Below, piece after piece: positions 17,601 to 21,806 of a stretch of 21,806 nucleotides of DNA. A model generated the notes under the pieces. It had not been told where the DNA came from. It made no database searches and saw nothing but the letters and a program-made list of their open reading frames with translations. How positions within the stretch are numbered: position 1 is the first letter of the stretch; each line of letters starts with the position of its first letter. Source of the DNA: Branchiostoma floridae (Eukaryota > Chordata > Leptocardii > Amphioxiformes > Branchiostomatidae). Made by a program: the position numbers and the translations under genes. Where the stretch lies: NCBI RefSeq assembly GCF_000003815.2, contig NC_049982.1, positions 3,492,057 through 3,513,862 of the forward strand, read 5' to 3'.

Positions 17601-20600
17601 CCATCTGGATCAAAATTTCAAATTCTGGCGTAGATCCGTGGGCCAGAGTTTGATCCGAGGGTCAGCCCCAGCTCAGACCTGTGTATGAGGGCGTTAGCCT
17701 CAGGCGTCAGACCTCTGCTTGTGGAAGATGCTAACACTTATCCAGAAGAGTAGATATGTCCCGGTGTGCTCTTCCCCTTGTCCTTGTAGAAACCCAGGCC
17801 CAGGTCTGGCTAACCCACGATGACCATATGTCCCCATGTGTTTACTGTAGAAACCCAGGCCTAGGTCTGGCTAACCCAGGATGACCATGTATTTCCCCAT
17901 GTGTTTACTGCAGAAACCCAGCCCCAGGTCTAACTAACCCATGATGACCATGTATTTCCCCATGTGTTAACTGCAGAAACCCAGCCCCAGGTCTAACTAA
18001 CCCATGATGACCATGTATTTCCCCATGTGTTAACTGCAGAAACCCAGCCCCAGGTCTAACTAACCCATGATGACCATGTATTTCCCCATGTGTTAACTGC
18101 AGAAACCCAGCCCCAGGTCTAACTAACCCATGATGACCATGTATTTCCCCATGTGTTTACTGCAGAAACCCAGCCCCAGGTCTAACTAACCCATGATGAC
18201 CATGTATTTCCCCATGTGTTTACTGCAGAAACCCAGCCCCACGTCCCCTACACCCACGGCGACGCCCAAAACCCTGGTGATGAAGCAGGAACCCGGCACG
18301 GCTCCTAATATGGTAACAGGGTCCGTCACCGTGTCCGTCATCCAACCCAACAGCAAAGTCGCCACGGCAACGTCCAAGGCTAACGGAGACGTGGCGCCGG
18401 CCGTCGGCCACGAGCTGCAGAGGTATGGTAACCATGGTTACGGGAACAAACACTAACGGCAGGATTTACTGTGAAGAGGGAAATGTTTGTGGGAATTTGA
18501 TTTCACGGTGGAGACAAAATGAAGTGTTGACCACAACATCTGCAGCGGTGTGCTGCCGGGTTGGTTTGTTGGTGGAGGTAGTTTTGTATGTTGCCATTCA
18601 GGTTCGCAGAAACCCCAATAAAGGTACATGTAATTGTAAAGTCAGGAGTGCAGCACAACTTGAGAACCGTCGCATCCTTCTGAAAAATGTGCATCCTGGA
18701 AAGAGCCAGAGAAGAGCTGTTTAAATCTAACTGCCACATTTCAACAGAATGTTACATTAAATTTTTTTCAGAAAGATTCTTTGACGGGACACAGATAAAA
18801 CTGATCTGTGTCCCGTCGGTCAGCAGATTATGCTAACATCTTGTTTGTGTCCTGTTTGCGTCCTAGGATGGTGCACAGATATTGCTGATGTCCTGTTTGT
18901 GTCCCAGGATGGTGCCCACCTCAGTTCAGGCCCAGACAACATGTCCTGTTTTTGTCCTGTTTGTGTCCCCAGGACGGTGCACAGATATCACTAACGTCCT
19001 GTTTGTGTCCTGTTTGTGTCCCGTTGCTCCACAGATATCGCTAACGTCCTGTTTGTGTCCTACTTATGTCCCAGGATGGTGCCCACCTCGGTCCAGGCCC
19101 ACCCCATTGACCTGAAGCAGGTGCGGACGACCCCCAGTCCAAAGGACCCTCCCCACCAGATCATACGGATCATCCCCACCACAGGCCATGCTGTGACCAT
19201 TACGGCGACCGTTCCCGCGGTAACCAGGCCGCCCGCCCCGCTGGGGAGTCCGGGGATAGCGACAATCCGCGTGCCACAATTCAGCTCTGTACAGAGGATA
19301 GGGCAGAACAGGCAGCCTGTCCTACTGCAACCGGTAAGTACAGAGGATAGGACAGAACAGGCAGCCTGTAAGTACAGAGGATAGGGCAGAACAGGCAGCC
19401 TGTCCTACTGCAACCGGTAAGTACAGAGGATAGGGCAGAACAGGCAACCTTTAAGTACAGAGGATAGGGCAGAACAGGCAGCCTGTCCTACTGCAGCCGG
19501 TAAGTACAGAGGATAGGACAGAACAGGCAGCCTTTAAGTACAGGATAGGACAGAACAGGCAGCCTGTACTACTGCAGCCGGTAAGTACAGGATAGGGCAG
19601 AACAGGCAGCCTTTAAGTACAGGATAGGACAGAACAGGCAGCCTTTAAGTACAGGATAGGGCAGAACAGGCAGCCTTTAAGTACAGGATAGGGCAGAACA
19701 GGCAGCCTTTAAGTACAGGATAGGGCAGAACAGGCAGCCTTTAAGTACAGGATAGGGCAGAACAGGCAGCCTGTAAGTACAGAGGGTAGGTCAGAACAGG
19801 CAGCCTGTAAGTACAGAGGATAGGACAGAACAGGCAGCCTGTAAGTACAGAGGATAGGACAGAATAGGCAGCCTGTAAGTACAGACTACCGGACAGAACA
19901 GGCAGCCTGTAAGTACAGACTACAGGACAGAACAGGCAGCCTGTAAGTACAGAGGATAGGACAGAACAGGCAGCCTGTAAGTACAGAGGATAGGTCAGAA
20001 CAGGCAGCCTGTAAGTACAGACTACAGGACAGAACAGGCAGCCTGTAAGTACAGACTACAGGACAGAACAGGCAGCCTGTAAGTACAGACTACAGGACAG
20101 AACAGGCAGCCTGTAAGCACAGAGGGTAGGGCAGAACAGGCAACCTGTCCTACTGCAACCGCTAAGCACAGAGGATAGGGCAGAAGCGGCTGCCTGTAAG
20201 TACAGAGGGCAGGGCAGAACAGGCAGCCTGTAAGTACAGAGGGCAGGGCAGAACAGGCAGCCTGTAAGTACAGAGGGCAGGGCAGAACAGGCAGCCTGTA
20301 AGTACAGAGGATAGGACAGAACAGGCAGCCTGTAAGTACAGAGGATAGGACAGAAGCGGCTGCCTGTAAGTACAGAGGATAGGACAGAACAGGCAGCCTG
20401 TCCTACTGCAGCCTGTAAGCACAGAGGATAGGGCAGAACAGGCAGTAGTCAGCCTGCTCTACTGCATCTGATAATTTGTAACTTATTTTTCAATTTATAA
20501 CATAAAGTAGCCACAACTCTAACACCACCTCTTTGAAAAGTGGCCCCTTTGACCACTTGGGCATTCAAGTCTAAACTGACTTGAATGCCAGGGAAGAAAG

Positions 20601-21502
20601 GCTGTTGGGCATGAGGATGATTGTTTCTTGTTTGTTTGTTTGTTTGTTTGTTCAGTTGAGGCCGAAGCCGCCCGCCCCGCAGCAGGCGTCCCCCACCCTC
20701 ATCAGGAAAGCTGCAGGAATCTCCGCAGCCCCTGCAGTCATGACTCATCACGTCCGCATCATCAACGGCCAGCCACAGTACATAGGTGGGTCATAGGTCA
20801 TAGGTCAGCCGCCACACGTAGTCGGGTGATAGGTCAGCCTCAGGACATAGGTGGGTCATAGGTCATCCACAGTACATAGGTGGGCCATAGGTCATCCACA
20901 GTACATAGGTAGGTCATAGGTCATCCACAGTACATAAGTTGGTCATAGGTCAGCTGCCACACATAGGTAGGTCATAGGTCAGCCACAGTGCAGAAGTAGG
21001 TCATAGGTCAGCCACAGTATAAAGCTAGGTCATTGGCAATAGGTCAGCCACAGTACACAGGTAGGTCGTAGGTCAGCCACAGTACATAGGTAAGTCGTAG
21101 GTCATCCACAGTACATTGGTAGGTCATAGGTGATTTGTCAGGCATAGTACATAGGCAGGACTTATGTCAGCCACAGTACATGGATTACTCATAGGTCATT
21201 GGTCAATCACTGTACATGGGTAGGTCAAAAGTCAGCCTCAGTACAGAAGTAGGTCATGGTTCATAAATCAGCCTCAGTGCATAGATCAATCGTGGGGCAT
21301 AGGTCAGCCTCAGTACATACGTGAAATTTTAGTGGTTGTGTCAGTTTGGAGTAGAATTGCCAAGTTGAACTCTGACCTTTGTATCACCCCAGCCTCACAG
21401 CAGGTGACCCAGCCAAGGACGCAGCCGCCTGTCATCACCATGGCAACGGCACAGGTGTCCCCACAGAGCACGGCGGCCTCGCTGTCATCCGGCTCCACCA
21501 AG
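8570..21502 (+). CDS. PHF21A: PHF21A/B-type (BHC80) gene, 5' part, partial (gene-level entry)
   Basis: BHC80/PHF21A is a nuclear subunit of the LSD1-CoREST-HDAC corepressor whose PHD finger reads unmethylated H3K4. Eight exons join in one continuous frame of 303 codons: 8570-8623, 8982-9014, 9202-9267, 17514-17576, 18229-18422, 19075-19333, 20656-20785 and 21393-21502. The first 70 residues follow the vertebrate protein closely (LQEQLKVEIQSHQ, SQMKKDPQNAELQKRLHELQ, then QLRKELVKQE) and should form a coiled coil. The middle is a low-complexity P/T/Q/V region with conserved islands (RVPQF, LRPKP, HHVRIINGQ). VKQE at residues 63-66 and MKQE at 90-93 are SUMO consensus-like. The AT-hook and PHD finger exons lie right of the window. 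A single amphioxus gene would be the ancestor of both vertebrate paralogues, so A versus B is not distinguishable. Confidence 0.9.
8624..8981 (+). other. PHF21 intron 1
   Basis: 358-base intron from gtagta to ttatttgtag. CpG-rich near the start. There is no tandem array here, in contrast to the downstream introns. Confidence 0.8.
8982..9014 (+). CDS. PHF21A: PHF21 exon 2
   Basis: Micro-exon of 33 bases coding VLVSQMKKDPQ, matching vertebrate KLVAQMKQDPQ. Acceptor tttgtag, donor CAG followed by gtacgt. Phase 0 on both sides. Confidence 0.92.
9202..9267 (+). CDS. PHF21A: PHF21 exon 3
   Basis: 66 bases, 22 codons: NAELQKRLHELQ, then ARITLLSEKQ. Matches vertebrate NADLKKQLHELQ and AKITALSEKQ. 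Acceptor tctgctcag, donor CAA followed by gtatgt. Phase 0 on both sides; part of the coiled coil. Confidence 0.93.
10806..10827. repeat. (TTTA)n microsatellite
   Basis: About five tetranucleotide units inside PHF21 intron 3. Confidence 0.85.
11385..11479. mobile_element. possible relic of a foldback element related to the NUP50-intron element
   Basis: Contains ACTTGCGC twice, and GCGCAAGT once in inverted orientation, ending in aatttgagccctg (11467-11479). That end is nearly the right terminus of the element at 5473-5836 (atttcgagccctg). I did not find a matching left terminus, so this is only a candidate relic. Confidence 0.35.
12212..12485. repeat. diverged tandem repeats with TACATGTA core
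   Basis: Three to four imperfect units share acatgta, ggagttctaccctgcaac and tatagag...gagtgaata in the same order. They are too diverged to give a fixed period by eye. Located in PHF21 intron 3. Confidence 0.55.
12792..13855 (+). mobile_element. 5'-truncated LINE (CR1/Jockey-type) with reverse transcriptase C-terminal part
   Basis: An open frame from 12792 to the stop at 13649 codes the back half of a non-LTR retrotransposon reverse transcriptase. It starts in the conserved TLTCGVPQGTKLGPLVF block, then has the catalytic KYVDDMSV box (YVDD), LGLILQNNLKW, and the thumb-like RPLLEYACVIWHP and VQKRALRIILG motifs. The endonuclease and the RT fingers are missing upstream, where a TGA precedes the frame. 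After the stop comes about 200 bases of 3' UTR ending in (AAT)n at 13841-13855. Five-prime truncation and a simple-repeat tail are typical of LINE insertion. The piece is dead, but its surviving 286 codons are unbroken, suggesting it is not very old. The clade (CR1, L2 or I-like) is not settled. Confidence 0.88.
14412..14452. repeat. 21-bp direct repeat, two copies
   Basis: ggggacgatgggatgttccc occurs twice, head to tail. Intronic, no coding role seen. Confidence 0.85.
15063..15185. repeat. about 35-50-bp tandem repeat, three copies
   Basis: Three units share acaaagtgattt, then tacagagctagt, with a longer spacer in one unit. Intronic. Confidence 0.7.
16108..16827. repeat. 38-bp minisatellite, 19 units, with NF-kB-like motifs
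   Basis: Nineteen units begin ggaaggatgggtcctgggg and end gaatttcccag; most are 38 bases and three have lost one G (37 bases). Two alternating variants are cagtgtgg and cagcatag/cagcgtag. Eight units contain GGAATTTCCC, which on the other strand is GGGAAATTCC, a consensus NF-kB site. The long open frames on both strands (for example SPGPILPWEI repeats) are array artefacts with no unique sequence. No neighbouring exon explains the unit. Confidence 0.93.
16828..17513 (+). other. PHF21 intron 3, last part
   Basis: AT-rich intron with a (GAAT)n microsatellite at 17304-17322 and an (AAAC)n run at 17463-17479. It ends in the acceptor ttttgttctgcag of exon 4. No gene seen. Confidence 0.7.
17514..17576 (+). 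CDS. PHF21A: PHF21 exon 4
   Basis: 63 bases, 21 codons: KKVVQQLRKELVKQEPSAEVQ in two pieces, KKVVQQLRKEL and VKQEPSAEVQ. Matches vertebrate KRVVEQLRKNLIVKQEQ. VKQE fits the SUMO attachment consensus. Acceptor ttctgcag, donor CAG followed by gtgaga. Phase 0 on both sides. Confidence 0.93.
17789..18228. repeat. 63-bp minisatellite built from the acceptor of PHF21 exon 5
   Basis: Seven units precede the real exon 5 acceptor; the last ones are exactly 63 bases apart (17976, 18039, 18102, 18165, 18228). Each ends in tttactgcag, ttaactgcag or ttgtag and continues with AAACCCAGCCCCA or AAACCCAGGCCCA, the first bases of exon 5. Each unit therefore carries a full decoy 3' splice site plus the exon start. 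After any decoy acceptor, a TAA is reached within eight codons. Confidence 0.95.
18229..18422 (+). CDS. PHF21A: PHF21 exon 5
   Basis: 194 bases coding 64 codons plus two bases, starting KPSPTSPTPTATPK and containing LVMKQEPG and GSVTVSVIQPNSK. It is rich in P, T, S and V, like the central region of PHF21A. MKQE is a second SUMO-like site. The acceptor chosen is the last of eight repeated copies, because only this one leads into an open frame. Donor CAGAG followed by gtatgg. Confidence 0.82.
18423..18835 (+). other. PHF21 intron 5, first part
   Basis: No gene recognised. It contains a perfect 14-base inverted repeat with a 7-base loop at 18783-18817. The rest appears unique. Confidence 0.6.
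18783..18817. repeat. perfect 14-bp hairpin
   Basis: GACGGGACACAGAT at 18783-18796 and its exact reverse complement at 18804-18817, separated by aaaactg. The right arm resembles the tgtgtcccgtt word of the adjacent array (about 19014-19024), so the hairpin could come from an inverted piece of that array. Confidence 0.9.
18836..19074. repeat. repeats built from the acceptor of PHF21 exon 6
   Basis: Irregular units of gtcctgtttgtgtcc followed by c(c)yagGAYGGTGC. Decoy acceptors precede bases 18867, 18909 and about 18973. The second decoy is followed by about 27 bases matching the exon 6 start (GATGGTGCCCACCTC, then GTTCAGGCCCA). The real acceptor is at 19074. Confidence 0.85.
19075..19333 (+). 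CDS. PHF21A: PHF21 exon 6
   Basis: 259 bases completing a codon and adding 86 codons. It begins MVPTSVQAHPIDLKQV and contains IIRIIPTTGHAVTITATVPA and IRVPQFSSVQRIGQ, ending QPVLLQP. The RVPQF island matches KVPQF of vertebrate PHF21A. Acceptor tatgtcccag, donor CAACCG followed by gtaagta. The last about 45 coding bases are the seed of the array that follows. Because of those copies, the exact 3' end rests on frame and on being the most exon-proximal donor. Confidence 0.85.
19334..20459. repeat. large minisatellite built from the donor of PHF21 exon 6
   Basis: About 30 units follow the exon. The short unit is about 34 bases (gtaagtacagaggatag, then gacagaacaggcagcct). The long unit is about 49 and also keeps gtcctactgcaaccg, the true exon end. 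I count about 21 intact GTAAGT donor cores, seven in which GT has become TT (19450-19740, clustered), two GTAAGC and one CTAAGC. Units at 19530-19770 lack two bases (acaggatag). Units at 19880-20110 carry actac in place of aggat. Confidence 0.95.
20627..20655. repeat. (TTTG)n microsatellite acting as acceptor tract of exon 7
   Basis: About six tetranucleotide units lead directly into ttcag at 20655. The pyrimidine tract of the exon 7 acceptor is therefore a length-variable microsatellite. Confidence 0.85.
20656..20785 (+). CDS. PHF21A: PHF21 exon 7
   Basis: 130 bases, 43 codons plus one base. It begins LRPKPPAPQQASPTLIRK and ends VMTHHVRIINGQPQYI. LRPKP and HHVRIINGQ align with VRPKP and HPVRVVNGQ of vertebrate PHF21A. 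Acceptor ttgttcag, donor CATAG followed by gtgggt. The exon end is the seed of the next array. Confidence 0.9.
20786..21325. repeat. degraded minisatellite built from the donor of PHF21 exon 7
   Basis: About 16 diverged units of roughly 30-35 bases with the pattern cagccacagtacataggtrggtcataggt (shown here only in part). cagtacatag is the exon 7 end and gtrggt the donor. Many units have lost the GT (cataagttgg, cagaagtagg, catggattac), so this array looks older than the exon 6 one. Confidence 0.85.
21393..21502 (+). CDS. PHF21A: PHF21 exon 8
   Basis: 110 bases: two bases complete an alanine codon, then 36 codons beginning SQQVTQPRTQPPVITMATAQ and ending SLSSGSTK. It is low complexity, and family support is mainly frame and splice sites. 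Acceptor gtatcaccccag, donor ACCAAG followed by gtgggt. Phase 0 at the end; the gene continues beyond the window. Confidence 0.75.
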
Positions 21503-21613
21503 GTGGGTGTTGGTGTTGTCTACATCTTAGCCATTGGGGGGGGTGGGGTATCTAAGGCTCCACCGGGGGTGGGTTTTAGTGTTGTCTACAGCATTGCTCC
21601 ACCGGGTCTTAGG
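21490..21613. repeat. nascent duplication of the PHF21 exon 8 donor junction
   Basis: ggctccaccaaggtgggtgt with its downstream ttgtctaca (21491-21524) recurs, with changes, 65 bases later (21556-21590). A third partial copy, gctccaccgggtcttagg, is at 21596-21613. Confidence 0.8.
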
Positions 21614-21806
21614 GTCCGGGTCTTAGGAACTTCTCGGGGGCTTCTTAGGAACTAAACTCAGCATGAAGGAAGGAGACGGGATTGAATGGAGGAAGGGATG
21701 ATTTATGGATTGATGGATGAAGTAAGGAATGCATCAATGTAGAAAGGAAATAGAGTAAGTGAATGAATGAATAAAAGACTTTTCCTCTCTGTAATTCCTG
21801 CTGTTG
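21614..21806 (+). other. PHF21 intron 8, start
   Basis: Simple ggaagga/gaatgaat-rich intron sequence to the end of the window; no exon seen. Confidence 0.6.

Noticed and set aside
141-20459. CRISPR array
   Set aside because: Repeats are directly abutting or vary in length, with no unique spacers of constant size, and the genome is eukaryotic.

Overview
This is animal genomic DNA: spliced genes with short exons and GT-AG introns, two runs of N, many minisatellites and a LINE relic. I recognise two gene fragments facing away from each other. On the minus strand is the 5' part of NUP50 (nuclear-pore basket nucleoporin). On the plus strand is the 5' part of a PHF21A/BHC80-type gene (subunit of the LSD1-CoREST corepressor). 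Both proteins look deuterostome-like. The high load of unstable repeats and signs of unmerged haplotypes fit amphioxus (Branchiostoma) best; that species call is inference.

Layout. 1-862: NUP50 exon with the start of the Ran-binding domain (744-862), with tandem arrays on both sides. 863-2242: array and first N gap (1495-2242), where at least one NUP50 exon must be missing. 2243-3451 and 4663-6110: two almost identical copies of NUP50 exons 2 and 3, separated by the second N gap (3467-4202) and a 21-bp array (4203-4536). 6765-6866: NUP50 exon 1 with the start codon. 7832-7928: probable NUP50 5' UTR exon with a YY1-type motif. 7929-8569: shared CpG-rich divergent promoter. 8570-21502: PHF21 exons 1-8, giving 303 codons in a continuous frame, open at the right edge. 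Its 8.2-kb intron 3 (9268-17513) holds a 5'-truncated LINE reverse transcriptase (12792-13855) and a 38-bp array with NF-kB-like motifs (16108-16827).

The striking feature is that most minisatellites here are built from the exon-intron junctions beside them. Clear cases are the donor and acceptor of the NUP50 Ran-binding exon, the acceptor of PHF21 exon 5, the acceptor and donor of exon 6 and the donor of exon 7. An apparently newborn case sits at the donor of exon 8 and an intron-side case at NUP50 exon 1. A further array (1074-1494) carries a good donor motif in every unit and may point to an exon hidden in the N gap. Introns are therefore filled with dozens of decoy splice sites, while the coding frames stay intact.

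The two genes act in different processes (importin-alpha recycling at the nuclear basket; histone H3K4 corepressor complex). They share a promoter region, and from memory the human NUP50-PHF21B pair has the same divergent arrangement at 22q13.31.
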